This document shows positions 1 to 9,426 of a stretch of 64,000 bases of DNA, piece by piece; the stretch's first letter is position 1, and every line of letters begins with the position of its first letter. The stretch is from Sulfuricurvum sp. (GTDB lineage: Bacteria; Campylobacterota; Campylobacteria; Campylobacterales; Sulfurimonadaceae): the NCBI GenBank assembly GCA_028714915.1, contig JAQTLL010000001.1, forward strand, positions 405,179 to 469,178. Direction: 5' to 3'. The notes below the pieces were generated by a model, which was not told the origin of the DNA, did not search any database, and was given only the letters and a program-made list of their open reading frames with translations. The translations under genes were made by a program, and so were the position numbers.

Positions 1-1
1 T

Positions 2-2125
2 GAGCGCAACTTTTTTACGTTTATCCAAAATTCTTCCTATATTTTTCGTTTTTTTGAAGAGCTTAGCGGTGAAATGGTCTCCATTGATGCGTTGGAAGGG
101 GCGGATGTTTACGGAGAATACGAAGAGCATATTGCGATATTAAAACAGTTGTGGCTGAGTTATGCAAAGATAGTGCAATCGCGTGGATGGAGTGATCCGA
201 TATTTTCTAAATCTGCAATAGTGATAAATGAAGGGTACGTAAAAGGCTTTGAAACCATTACGGTATATGTTGAGGGGTATTTAAGCCGTTATGAGCTCGA
301 AGTTCTTCGTGCATGTGCGGCTATAACACAGGTGGAATGCATCTATTATGCCACAACATTTAATGAAAAAATGTCGATGCGATTTCGAGAGTTATCGTTG
401 GAAATTGAAGCAGGATACCAGTATCGGCTTAATTTGAGTGATATGTCCATTGTGGAATCCTTTGCCATTGCACCGTTAAGCGATGTGACGTGCGAGGTAT
501 TTCATAACCGTTTGGTTCAGGTGGGATTTGTAAAAGCTCAGATAGCCATGATGGTGGAGAGCGGTATTAGTCCAGAGCGTATTGTGGTAGTGACTCCCGA
601 TGAGGCGTTTGCTCGCTATTTGCGAATGTTTGATGAAGAGCAAAATTTTAACTTTGCTATGGGAACATCGCTTGGTGATGAGAGAGTTGTGCGCGATATA
701 GAAGCGATAGAGCTCTATATGGGTGAGCAAAGTGTGGAGAATAAGGCACGACTTGATCGGGTTTCATCAGCTCTTTGTGAGTGGATCAAAGCTCATTACT
801 ATGAACCGTTTTGTTATGATGATCTGGTTTGCTTGTGCGCCATGATGGTAGAGAGTGCCCATCGTAGTGAGGTCAAAGAGATTTTACATGAAGAGTGTGA
901 AAAGTTCAAACCCATTGTCGATGCATTGGCAGGATATGAGTTCAAATCGGCATTGCGTATTTATCTCTCACGGGTGAAGAGTCGTTCCATCGATGATGTA
1001 CGGGGTGGGAAAATTACGGTTATGGGATTGCTGGAGACGCGGGGAGTAGTATTTGATGGGGTAATTGTGGTTGATTTTAATGAAGGGTACGTTCCTCATC
1101 GAAGTCAAAAAGATCTTTTTTTAAATACGAAAACGAGGCGGATCGCCGATTTGCCTACGACACTGGAGCGTGAATCACTCCAAAAACATTATTATTGGAT
1201 GTTATTTCAACGTGCACAGAATGTCGCGATTTCGTGTGTTCAAAACACCGAAACCATCCCGTCACGATTTTTATTGCAGTTGGGGATTGAGATGCATGAA
1301 GCACGTTTTGATTATGGGTCTTTTCTTTTCCCAACCGTAGCGTTTAAAGAGCGTCATGTTGAAGAGGCACGAAGCGACTATGATTTTTGCGCACACCCTC
1401 TCTCTGCAAGCGGATTAAAAAGTTTTTTGACGTGCAAGCGGCAATTTTATACAAAATACATTTTAAAAATAAAAGAGCATGAGCAGCCCCAAGATTTAAG
1501 TCGTGAACGGGACATTGGCAATCGTCTTCATGCGGCTATGGAAAAAATATACAGGGGATGCGATCATTATGATTCACTGATGGAGATTAAAAAAGCAATG
1601 GCTAAAGCGCTAGGGGAACATGAGACCTCTGATGGGATGGAGCGTTATGTTGAGGCATTGTGGATTGAGAAGCTAAACCCTTTTTACCTCAATGAGATCG
1701 AGAGATTTTCACAAGGAGTGCGTATCGCCTATCATGAAAAAGAGAGTGAAAGAGTTGTTGAGGGGATAAGGCTGACTGGCAGGATAGATCGACTAGACAG
1801 AACACTGGATGGATTGGAAGTATTGGATTATAAAACCGGTAATTTTGCGGATACAACCTCCAAGGTAAAAGAGGGAGATAATGATTACCAGCTCGCCATT
1901 TACGGAGTGCTTGCCCAAGAATTTGGAAACGTCAGTCGTTGCGGATATTATGATCTCAAAACAGGAAAAATTGTTTATGAGCAGTTTTTAGAGGAAAAAA
2001 TCGAAAAATTACAGGAAATCTTACGGGGTTTGGCACTCCAAAAAACGTGGGTCTGGGAGTTGAGCGAGGATCTGAAACATTGCCGATACTGTCCCTATAC
2101 ACTTCTTTGTCAAAGGGAGCTTTAG
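2..2125 (+). CDS. addB: AddB-like helicase/exonuclease subunit (5' truncated)
   Basis: Partner of the AddA protein encoded directly downstream in double-strand-break resection. The frame is open to the window edge from base 2, so the N-terminus lies outside; the ATG at 74 is internal. The C-terminal third is a PD-(D/E)XK nuclease domain: SASGLKSFLTCKRQFYTKY near 1400-1460, then the catalytic LDYKTG near 1825-1842. Cysteines at about 1432 and in CRYCPYTLLC (2082-2111) match the four-cysteine Fe-S staple of AddB nucleases. The stop codon abuts the addA ATG, so the two are translated together. The family is clear from the nuclease module and the neighbour; the upstream helicase-like part is divergent, as is usual in this phylum. 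Confidence 0.85.
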   Translation, partial: ERNFFTFIQNSSYIFRFFEELSGEMVSIDALEGADVYGEYEEHIAILKQLWLSYAKIVQSRGWSDPIFSKSAIVINEGYVKGFETITVYVEGYLSRYELEVLRACAAITQVECIYYATTFNEKMSMRFRELSLEIEAGYQYRLNLSDMSIVESFAIAPLSDVTCEVFHNRLVQVGFVKAQIAMMVESGISPERIVVVTPDEAFARYLRMFDEEQNFNFAMGTSLGDERVVRDIEAIELYMGEQSVENKARLDRVSSALCEWIKAHYYEPFCYDDLVCLCAMMVESAHRSEVKEILHEECEKFKPIVDALAGYEFKSALRIYLSRVKSRSIDDVRGGKITVMGLLETRGVVFDGVIVVDFNEGYVPHRSQKDLFLNTKTRRIADLPTTLERESLQKHYYWMLFQRAQNVAISCVQNTETIPSRFLLQLGIEMHEARFDYGSFLFPTVAFKERHVEEARSDYDFCAHPLSASGLKSFLTCKRQFYTKYILKIKEHEQPQDLSRERDIGNRLHAAMEKIYRGCDHYDSLMEIKKAMAKALGEHETSDGMERYVEALWIEKLNPFYLNEIERFSQGVRIAYHEKESERVVEGIRLTGRIDRLDRTLDGLEVLDYKTGNFADTTSKVKEGDNDYQLAIYGVLAQEFGNVSRCGYYDLKTGKIVYEQFLEEKIEKLQEILRGLALQKTWVWELSEDLKHCRYCPYTLLCQREL

Positions 2126-4828
2126 ATGAGTCATTTTGAACCTTTTTTAGCCTATGAGGCAAGTGCCGGAAGCGGAAAAACCTTTAATCTCGTCGTTCGT
2201 TATTTGAGTCTGCTTTTTATGGGAGAAGAGGTTGAAACCATCACGGCATTGACCTTTACCAACAAAGCTGCCAATGAGATGCGCACACGCGTAGTGGAAA
2301 CATTGCACGCATTGGAAAAACGGGGTGAACTGGCTGAAATAGCCAAAGTAAGCGGTTTAAGTGAAGATGAAATCTTGGCCAGTCGAGATAAAGTGTTGTG
2401 GAAACTGCTTCGCTCGGATATGAAAATATCGACGATTGATACTTTTTTTGGAAGCATTTTGCGTAAATTTGCCCTTAATGCAGGGATTATGCCGACGTTT
2501 ACTGCATCCAATGCACATCATGAAGTGAAGTTTTTGAAACGTTTTTTGCACGAAGTGGAGATAGCGGGGGAAATGGGAACGCTCACAAATCTCTCGCAAT
2601 TAAGCTCTAAACGGCTTGAAGATATTTTCACCCTGCTCTCAACCCTTTACGCCAAACACAAAGAGCTTGAGGGGTTAAGTATTCCTAAAATCTCCTTGTC
2701 TTTTGACCCTGTTGCCCACGCCATGGCGTACTCAAGAGAACTTTCTGAATTGATACTTAGCAAACCGCTGAGTGATCGGGCGCGCAAGACGATGCGCATT
2801 GAAGATTATGAGGATCTATTAAAAAAATCATGGCTTTTTAAACAAAGTTTGGAATATTGGGACTTTAAAAAAATCTATGAGCCTAAAATGGATGCATTAT
2901 TGCACAAAATTCAAGAGACCGTACTGACTCAGATGCAATACCGTGAAGCGGAGCTTTTGAGCGCCTTGAACCGTATTTTGAAAATTTATATCAAGAGCCG
3001 TCACGCACTGATTATTCAAAATAACGAGCTTACGTTTGATGATATTACGCTGATGGTACATGATTTATTACGGGGAAAACTGGAGAGTGAATTTCTCTAT
3101 TTCCGGCTTGATGCGGCGATGAAACATCTTCTTCTCGATGAGTTTCAAGATACGAGTGTGATACAGTTTGACATCTTGCGACCGCTTATTGAAGAGATTG
3201 CCGCAGGTATTGGAGTCAATGAGGGGGGAAGCTTCTTTTTTGTCGGAGATGTCAAACAATCTATTTACCGTTTTCGCGGGGGGGTAAGCGCCCTATTCTA
3301 TCAGGTTGCCCAACATTTTGATGTTCAGGTACAACCTCTTGAGGTGAACTATCGATCACGGTCAGAGGTGGTAGCCTTTGTCAACCGTGTATTCGGGTCA
3401 ACAATGGAGCGTTATATTTCCCAATCTTCACCTTCCCATAAAAGTGGCGGATGGGTTGAGGTTCGTATTGACGAAGAGCCCCTTAACGTATTGCTCAAAC
3501 AGATAGACGAATTACGTCAACTGGGTATACATGAGGATGATATTGCTGTTTTGTGCGGTACGAATTCGGATGCCACACGGGCACAAGAGGCTCTTGAAGA
3601 GCAGGGAATACCGGTTGTAAGTGAAGCGACCTCACGTCTTATTCATCAGAGAAGCGTACGTGCAATCATTGAATATCTTCGCTATTGCTATTTCGGGAAC
3701 GAAATTTATCGCCAAAACTGCGTAGCATTGCTTGGGGAAGAGAACATAGAACGGCAGGCAATCGTTGAGGTTCAAAGCCAGTGTGTTGAATTTATTCTCA
3801 AATATGGCATTGGGGACAAAAGCGCGATACTCTTTATTGAAAAATTAAGTCAATATGCAGATATTGAGGCGGTTATTTTTGAGATAGATCGGCTTGAAGC
3901 CTCTTCGCCTCAAAGTGATTTGCACGGGATACGGATTATGACGGTGCATAAATCCAAGGGGCTGGAGTTTGAACACGTTATCGTCTTGGACAGACTGGGG
4001 CAGATGAAAAGCCGTAATGATTTCATCATGTATGAATATGATGGTATTCATCTTGAGCACATGTTTATCCGAACCAAAGGTCGAGAAGAATTGGATAACG
4101 TGTACAAAAACGGCTTAGAAAAAGAGCAAAAGCTTGAACAAAGTGATCAGCTCAATGCTCTCTATGTTGCATTAACAAGGGCGATACAGTCGCTCACCAT
4201 CATTGCAAAGCCTAAGAGTTCTTGGTTTGAACCTTTGGCTCTTAGTGCAGGAAGTTGGGGAGAGCATTTGTTTGAAACCACTCCAATTGCGTCAGTACAA
4301 CCTCTAAAGTACATTGAGACGAAGAGTGTAAGCTATGGAAAACAAAGCAACACCACAAAAGTAGAGAAAAATACCATTATCGATTATGAGGCGATTAATT
4401 ATGGTTTAGCGCTCCATTATGCATTGGAGATGATGGGAAATTTTGAGAGTGAATCGCTCAAGAATGCCCTTGAATCGACTCGAAAACGGTATGGTATGAA
4501 CATCGGTGAAGCAAAAATAGGACAGTTGTATCAAACACTGCATACATTAATCACCGATGAGCAGTTTCGCTTTTTGACACGTGGTAAAAGCTATAAAGAG
4601 CAAGCGTTTTACTATCAAGGTCAAAAATGGATTATTGATTTGCTTATAGAGCACGATGAGGGATATTGGGTTGTTATTGACTATAAAAGCGGTGAAGAGA
4701 AGAGTGTAGAGCATACCCAACAAGTGAAAAACTATATGGATGCAGTGGGTTTGCTTTTAGGCGGAGAGGTGAGAGGCTACGTCTGTTATGCACGTAATGA
4801 AACGTGTGAATGGCAAAAAGTGGTGTAA
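2126..4828 (+). CDS. addA: AddA-like UvrD-family helicase-nuclease
   Basis: ATP-dependent DNA helicase with a C-terminal nuclease, acting with AddB to process DNA ends for RecA. Visible motifs: Walker A ASAGSGKT (residues 12-19), motif Ia LTFTNKAANEM, the DEFQDT Walker B box (about 335-342), GDVKQSIYRFRG (motif III, about 374), NYRSR (motif IV), TVHKSKGLEF (motif V, about 605), ALTRA (motif VI), and nuclease motif VVIDYKSGEE near 849. Its 900 residues suit an AddA. The start directly follows the addB stop at 2123-2125 with no gap. No frameshift or missing motif was seen. Confidence 0.93.
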   Translation: MSHFEPFLAYEASAGSGKTFNLVVRYLSLLFMGEEVETITALTFTNKAANEMRTRVVETLHALEKRGELAEIAKVSGLSEDEILASRDKVLWKLLRSDMKISTIDTFFGSILRKFALNAGIMPTFTASNAHHEVKFLKRFLHEVEIAGEMGTLTNLSQLSSKRLEDIFTLLSTLYAKHKELEGLSIPKISLSFDPVAHAMAYSRELSELILSKPLSDRARKTMRIEDYEDLLKKSWLFKQSLEYWDFKKIYEPKMDALLHKIQETVLTQMQYREAELLSALNRILKIYIKSRHALIIQNNELTFDDITLMVHDLLRGKLESEFLYFRLDAAMKHLLLDEFQDTSVIQFDILRPLIEEIAAGIGVNEGGSFFFVGDVKQSIYRFRGGVSALFYQVAQHFDVQVQPLEVNYRSRSEVVAFVNRVFGSTMERYISQSSPSHKSGGWVEVRIDEEPLNVLLKQIDELRQLGIHEDDIAVLCGTNSDATRAQEALEEQGIPVVSEATSRLIHQRSVRAIIEYLRYCYFGNEIYRQNCVALLGEENIERQAIVEVQSQCVEFILKYGIGDKSAILFIEKLSQYADIEAVIFEIDRLEASSPQSDLHGIRIMTVHKSKGLEFEHVIVLDRLGQMKSRNDFIMYEYDGIHLEHMFIRTKGREELDNVYKNGLEKEQKLEQSDQLNALYVALTRAIQSLTIIAKPKSSWFEPLALSAGSWGEHLFETTPIASVQPLKYIETKSVSYGKQSNTTKVEKNTIIDYEAINYGLALHYALEMMGNFESESLKNALESTRKRYGMNIGEAKIGQLYQTLHTLITDEQFRFLTRGKSYKEQAFYYQGQKWIIDLLIEHDEGYWVVIDYKSGEEKSVEHTQQVKNYMDAVGLLLGGEVRGYVCYARNETCEWQKVV

Positions 4829-4879
4829 TAATAGTGCTTATAGAAAACTTAATTTAAGTAGATTATAAGTTTAAAAGGG

Positions 4880-4885
4880 TACAAT
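4880..4885 (+). promoter_or_regulatory. -10 box of the rplM-rpsI promoter
   Basis: TACAAT preceded by GGG, 41 bases before the rplM ATG. No convincing -35 box is visible, as is usual for sigma-70 promoters in Campylobacterota. It lies in the only gap between addA and rplM. Confidence 0.5.
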
Positions 4886-4925
4886 TTCGCCACTATTTAT
4901 TAAAGACTTGAAAAGGAGGCTCACG

Positions 4926-5348
4926 ATGAAATTTACTAAAATTGCAACACCTGAGCAAATCGACCGTAAATGGGTTTTGATCGACGCTGAGGGGAAAACA
5001 TTTGGTCGTCTAATGACTGATGTTGCTGCTCGTCTTCGCGGAAAAGATAAACCTTATTTTACTCCAAACATTGACTGTGGTGACTTCGTTGTTATCGTTA
5101 ACGCATCTAAAATCGTAATCAACGGTGGCGGTAAATTGGCAAACAAAGAGTACCACACTCACAGCGGTTACTTCGGTAGCGTTAAAAGTGTAAAAATGAC
5201 AGAGCTTTTGGCAACTAACCCAGAAAAACTCTTCAAACTCGCAGCTCGCGGAATGCTTCCTAAAACAAAATTAGGTCGTGCGATGTTGAAAAAACTAAAA
5301 GTCTATGCAGATGCTGAGCACCCTCACTCTGCACAGATCGCTAAGTAA
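4926..5348 (+). CDS. rplM: 50S ribosomal protein L13
   Basis: Large-subunit ribosomal protein L13, 140 residues, the usual length. It begins MKFTKIATPEQIDRKWVLID and carries the family blocks TFGRLMTDVAARLRGKDKP and GGKLANKEYHTHSGY. The start was set at 4926 because AAAAGGAGG lies seven bases upstream; a longer frame from 4908 would place the ribosome binding site inside the gene. It forms the conserved L13-S9 pair with rpsI nine bases downstream. Confidence 0.98.
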   Translation: MKFTKIATPEQIDRKWVLIDAEGKTFGRLMTDVAARLRGKDKPYFTPNIDCGDFVVIVNASKIVINGGGKLANKEYHTHSGYFGSVKSVKMTELLATNPEKLFKLAARGMLPKTKLGRAMLKKLKVYADAEHPHSAQIAK

Positions 5349-5357
5349 GGATAACCG

Positions 5358-5747
5358 ATGGTAAAAACATATGCAACTGGCAAAAGAAAAACATCGATCG
5401 CTAAAGTATGGTTGACTCCAGGTACCGGTAAAATTACCGTTAATGGTCTTTCACTTGACGCATGGCTTGGTGGTCTTGAAGCGAAAAAATTGCGCGTAAC
5501 GCAACCCCTTTCACTCACAAAACAAGATACATCAGTAGATATTAACGCAACAACAACCGGTGGCGGGTTTTCTGGTCAATCCGATGCACTTCGTCACGGT
5601 ATTTCTAAAGCGCTTTGTACATTTGATCCAGCATTCCGTGCTGTATTGAAGCCTTACGGTATGCTTACTCGTGACTCACGTATCGTTGAGCGTAAGAAAC
5701 CAGGTCTTCGTAAAGCACGTCGTTCTCCTCAATTCTCAAAACGTTAA
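5358..5747 (+). CDS. rpsI: 30S ribosomal protein S9
   Basis: Small-subunit ribosomal protein S9, 129 residues. Hallmarks are the N-terminal [15 protein letters not shown], the central [18 protein letters not shown], and the basic tail ending RRSPQFSKR, which reaches the P-site tRNA in characterised ribosomes. It is co-transcribed with rplM and followed at once by an intrinsic terminator. Confidence 0.98.
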   Translation: MVKTYATGKRKTSIAKVWLTPGTGKITVNGLSLDAWLGGLEAKKLRVTQPLSLTKQDTSVDINATTTGGGFSGQSDALRHGISKALCTFDPAFRAVLKPYGMLTRDSRIVERKKPGLRKARRSPQFSKR

Positions 5748-5754
5748 TCGTTTC

Positions 5755-5795
5755 TTCTTCCCTTTTTTGGGAAGAAACTTTCCTCTTTTTTTCTT
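5755..5795 (+). terminator. intrinsic terminator after rpsI
   Basis: TTCTTCCC (5755-5762) and GGGAAGAA (5769-5776) form an 8-bp stem with a six-T loop, followed by a pyrimidine-rich tract with long T runs to about 5795. Confidence 0.75.
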
Positions 5796-5823
5796 CAATT
5801 ATTTTTTTATATCAGGATCAACT

Positions 5824-6297
5824 ATTAAAATCATACTGTTCTTATTCTTGTTCTTATGGTCACTTGAAGCAGAATCGCCACCCAGACAAATGCTTTCCCC
5901 TCAAGATACACTGGAAGAACTTTCTCATCTCAAACGATATGCCATCGTTATAGGAACCGGGGCTAAAGAGGTACATACGTTTATTGATCCCTATTGCTCA
6001 TTTTCCCAAAAATATTTAGAGTATCTTTATGAACATGATGGTGCCATGCTCAAAAAATATACCGTGTATCTGTATCTGTATGAGCTAAAGCGAAAAAATT
6101 CAGCTGATGCTATCAATGCGATTTTGAACAGCCAATATCGGGAATCCTTGTTAAAACAAGTCATGTTGAATCATGATGAAGTTCCTCCCCAAAGCGATGA
6201 TGGAAATGAGAAGACAATCGAAGCAATCAAAGTGAGTGCTGAAAAAATCGGCGTTTTTAAACGTCCCTATATCATTATCAATGGAAAGGCTTTATGA
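5824..6297 (+). CDS. secreted thioredoxin-fold protein with CxxS motif, apparent ATT start
   Basis: A short periplasmic protein of about 157 residues that looks like a DsbA/DsbG-type thioredoxin fold: FIDPYCSFSQKYL has the usual DPxCxxC position but with serine for the second cysteine, and RPYIIINGKAL fits the end of such a domain. No ATG lies between the rpsI terminator and the mature region. An in-frame ATT at 5824 sits six bases after AGGA and would give a compact signal peptide (KIILFLFLFLWSLEAES). An ATG at 5671 inside rpsI would put the hydrophobic stretch too far from the N-terminus and upstream of the terminator. The stop overlaps the exporter start (ATGATG), so the two genes are coupled. 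Substrate unknown. Confidence 0.65.
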   Translation: MKIILFLFLFLWSLEAESPPRQMLSPQDTLEELSHLKRYAIVIGTGAKEVHTFIDPYCSFSQKYLEYLYEHDGAMLKKYTVYLYLYELKRKNSADAINAILNSQYRESLLKQVMLNHDEVPPQSDDGNEKTIEAIKVSAEKIGVFKRPYIIINGKAL

Positions 6298-8396
6298 TGC
6301 GATATGACAAATTACCCTATAGCGCTTATTTGAGATTTTTACTCCATTATAGAGTGATAATACTGGTATTGATAATGACCCTCGTAGCAGGGGCAACTTT
6401 TTGGGTCAAGCAAGAGGTCTCAAGTCAGGATCATCAGCTATGGATCGATGGTTCAAAAGCCAATAATGAGTTGCTTACTAAACACTACACTAGCCACACC
6501 ATTAATAAAATTGATGTTGATATATCTCATAAAACATGGAGTCCCGAAACCATCCATGAATTACGGGCATTTGAACACGCTCTACACTCCATTCCCAAGG
6601 TTAAAGAAGTTCGCTCCTTATTTTCGTATAAATATGTCCAAAACTCTAAACTCAATGACGAACAGCAAATGATTGAAGTGCTGTCACTTAAGGATGTTTC
6701 TGATGATGAGGCATACCGTTTCCTCAAAGACAATGAGAAAGAGTATCAAAAATATATTGATAAAAATCATATCAGCTTTTATATATTAAGCAATGGATCT
6801 AATCAGTTCAAAGCTATTAATACCCCTTTAACGTACAGTATTCATAATAATTTTATCAACAAATATTTTAATCAATTCATCCTTTTTGGGATTGTGATGA
6901 GTGTACTGAGTCTCCTTTATTTTATCATCTTTAGATCACTGCTTCCGATCTTTTTGGGTGGGCTTTTCATCTATTCCGACGGAACATTAACCATTGCGGC
7001 CTATCAGCTTTTTTCTGCTGTTAGTATTATGCATGTCTCAATCGCACTGATCGCAATGACGATTTCGGTAATGAGTTTTACCTATATCTACTACAAATGG
7101 CATATTTTACAGCATAAATTTGATGCGCAATTCATCCTCTATCGAGTGATTGCAAAAACCATCGTACCCATTTTTTGGACATCCGTGATCGCGGTAGTAG
7201 GGATCGGGACATTAATATTGGTTGATTCTCATATACTCTATTCCATCGGTATGAATGTACTGCTCTCTACTATCATCGGGTTTATTCTTAGTTTTACAAT
7301 GTTGCCCATTCTATTGTCATTTTTTAGACTCAAAAAAACCCCTAAAATTTTTAGTCAAAGCTCATCACGCTCTTTTGCATCGATGGAATCACGCTATAAT
7401 AAAAAGGGACTCTATCTTTTATTACTTATCTCTTCGGGAGTACTGCTTTATTCCGTTTATGGCTATTTTATGAAGCCTCTAAATATGGCATCCAATACCA
7501 ATACCTATCAAATTCAAGCCCTTCTAGCAGAAAAAGGGTCTGATTATGCGCAAATTATGCAGCTAAAGCAAATCGAACAGCAGCTGATGGAAAAATTTGA
7601 TACGGTTAAGCAAGTGAGTTCCGCGTATTCAATGATCCGTTCTATTCATAAACAAGAAAATCCTGCTGAATCTTTTCGTCTCAAAAAAGAAGACCTCGAT
7701 AGTTATTTTTTCCTGATTGACATGTATGGCTTGGAAGAGACATTAATGGAAAAGGGGAGGCTGACACTTCTTATAGATTTGAAAGAAGGGAGTGATAAAA
7801 CAGCTGTTTTGGCATTTTTACGAGATAAAGCTCTGATTTTTCAAGATAGCTCAAGCTTGCTTGATTTAGCAAAAATCGAGAGTATCACGTTATTGTGGAG
7901 TGTCGTTTTCTTTGTTTTGTTTTTAATTGTAGCCGTGACGTATTACATTACACGATTGGTACCGATTGCATTAATCGCTTTAAGTGTGAATGTTATCCCT
8001 TTGATCTGGTTTTATGCCGCAATTCACTTTTTTAATATTCCGATCTCCAGTGAGGTGCTGGTTGCTATGATCGTTACTTTATCTCTCTCCAGCGATGCAA
8101 CCCTCCACTTTATAAATTACTATCATAAAAATCGAAAGAAACCTCGCAGCGCCAAAAAAGCGCTTGAAGCCTCTTTTATCTATATCGGAACCCCTATGGG
8201 AATGGGAAACTTCATACTGGCAGTCACGTTCGCATCTATGACTTTTGTCCCAATTCCCATGATTTCTAATATTGGTCTTTACAGTTCAATCTTGATTTTA
8301 CTCTCGCTGATTACTGATATTTTTGTATTGCCGGTACTCTTTTTAAATACGATCAAAACCAATCAAAAATTACAAGAATATAAATATACCCATTAG
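6294..8396 (+). CDS. RND superfamily exporter, MMPL/HAE3-like
   Basis: Predicted inner-membrane transporter of 700 residues. One membrane segment lies near residues 18-36, followed by a periplasmic domain of about 150 residues, a first block of five or six segments (about 195-345), a second periplasmic domain, and a second block (about 530-690) containing LSLSSDATLHFINYYHKN. This repeated layout is that of the MMPL/RND exporters that move lipids or hydrophobic compounds. AAGG sits just ahead of the tandem ATGATG; either ATG could be used. It overlaps the thioredoxin-like gene by four bases, suggesting a joint envelope function. Substrate is not evident. Confidence 0.8.
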   Translation: MMRYDKLPYSAYLRFLLHYRVIILVLIMTLVAGATFWVKQEVSSQDHQLWIDGSKANNELLTKHYTSHTINKIDVDISHKTWSPETIHELRAFEHALHSIPKVKEVRSLFSYKYVQNSKLNDEQQMIEVLSLKDVSDDEAYRFLKDNEKEYQKYIDKNHISFYILSNGSNQFKAINTPLTYSIHNNFINKYFNQFILFGIVMSVLSLLYFIIFRSLLPIFLGGLFIYSDGTLTIAAYQLFSAVSIMHVSIALIAMTISVMSFTYIYYKWHILQHKFDAQFILYRVIAKTIVPIFWTSVIAVVGIGTLILVDSHILYSIGMNVLLSTIIGFILSFTMLPILLSFFRLKKTPKIFSQSSSRSFASMESRYNKKGLYLLLLISSGVLLYSVYGYFMKPLNMASNTNTYQIQALLAEKGSDYAQIMQLKQIEQQLMEKFDTVKQVSSAYSMIRSIHKQENPAESFRLKKEDLDSYFFLIDMYGLEETLMEKGRLTLLIDLKEGSDKTAVLAFLRDKALIFQDSSSLLDLAKIESITLLWSVVFFVLFLIVAVTYYITRLVPIALIALSVNVIPLIWFYAAIHFFNIPISSEVLVAMIVTLSLSSDATLHFINYYHKNRKKPRSAKKALEASFIYIGTPMGMGNFILAVTFASMTFVPIPMISNIGLYSSILILLSLITDIFVLPVLFLNTIKTNQKLQEYKYTH

Positions 8397-8443
8397 AAAG
8401 AGAGACACCTTTGTCTATTGCGACAGAGTGCATCACTATAGAT

Positions 8444-9331
8444 CTAAAGCAGTTTTTCCAGCAAATATGCAATCAGCGGCAAAGTTACCAAAGAGACGAT
8501 AATTCCATATCCAACCAATGCGGCACTCAAAGCAGGAGCAAATCCGGAAGCAATTGCCAAGGCTCCTGCGGTAATCATCGAGGGCATCCCCGACTCTAAA
8601 ACTGCTGTCTTAAAAGCAAGAGGTTCTACCCCCATTCCATACAGAAGACCAAAGGCAAAGAATGGCATTACAAAAAGTTTAAGCATCAACGCTTTTGTGA
8701 GCAACGGATAATCGACTTCACCCCCAAATCGCAGCGAATACCCCACCGATACCAAGGCCAGAGGAACCAGTGTGGACGAAAGAAGTTCGATATATGGAAG
8801 AACCGGTACCGGCATTTGACCAAAAATTGAAGCAAAAACCAAAAAAATAAACGGCGGAAAAAAAAGAAGCTTTTTAAGAATGAGCCGTTTATGAAACAAT
8901 CCCGTCTCATATCGGGCGATAACTGCCGCACCATACAGAGAAAGGATCAAAAATGTCCCAAACTGGTCATACATCAATACATACCCGATCGCATCTGATC
9001 CCAAAAGCGACTTGATAATCGGTATTCCCACAAACGACGTATTCCCCAGCGGAATAACGAGAAGCAGTGCCGCCCGTACATGCGTGGGATAATTTTTCGT
9101 CATAGCGATAACAAGCACTGCCATTATCGGAAGCAATAGCCACGGTATCAGAATGACACCCAAAGCTGAAAGGTCCAAATGTATTTTCGGTATTTGGATC
9201 AAAACTGTAGCAGGGAGAGAAACATAGATAACAAAAAAATTAAGACTTTTCGAAAAATTAACAGGGGCATCCATCTTTTGAAGTATGATACCGATTAACA
9301 ACAGTGCGATAATAAAGACAAATTGCTCCAA
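8444..9331 (-). CDS. AEC-family (auxin efflux carrier-like) transporter
   Basis: A 295-residue membrane protein with about ten hydrophobic segments in two halves, the size and layout of bacterial AEC permeases. Recognisable pieces are NFFVIYVSLPATVLIQIPK, the segment around VIPLGNTSFVGIPI, and ESGMPSMITAGALAIASGF in the second half, the glycine/proline-rich crossover seen in this fold. It starts with TTG at 9331, five bases after AAGGAA; no ATG fits. Family members export or import organic acids or amino acids; the substrate here cannot be told. Confidence 0.85.
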   Translation of the reverse strand: MEQFVFIIALLLIGIILQKMDAPVNFSKSLNFFVIYVSLPATVLIQIPKIHLDLSALGVILIPWLLLPIMAVLVIAMTKNYPTHVRAALLLVIPLGNTSFVGIPIIKSLLGSDAIGYVLMYDQFGTFLILSLYGAAVIARYETGLFHKRLILKKLLFFPPFIFLVFASIFGQMPVPVLPYIELLSSTLVPLALVSVGYSLRFGGEVDYPLLTKALMLKLFVMPFFAFGLLYGMGVEPLAFKTAVLESGMPSMITAGALAIASGFAPALSAALVGYGIIVSLVTLPLIAYLLEKLL

Positions 9332-9393
9332 AGCCGTTCCTTAAAAATGATAACGCAAATACTAATCCTATAACCCTTTTACTTCTCTAAAGG

Positions 9394-9399
9394 TACAAT
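9394..9399 (+). promoter_or_regulatory. -10 box for the MBL-fold hydrolase
   Basis: AGGTACAAT, similar in sequence to the rplM -10 region, lies 28 bases before the ATG at 9427 in the gap between divergent genes. Confidence 0.45.
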
Positions 9400-9426
9400 T
9401 CTTTATTGATACAAAAAGGTCTAAAG

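Noticed and set aside
5671..5823. Longer N-terminus for the thioredoxin-like gene, starting inside rpsI
   Set aside because: It would run through the rpsI terminator and put about 50 residues before the signal peptide; the extension is Phe-rich and looks like translated terminator sequence.
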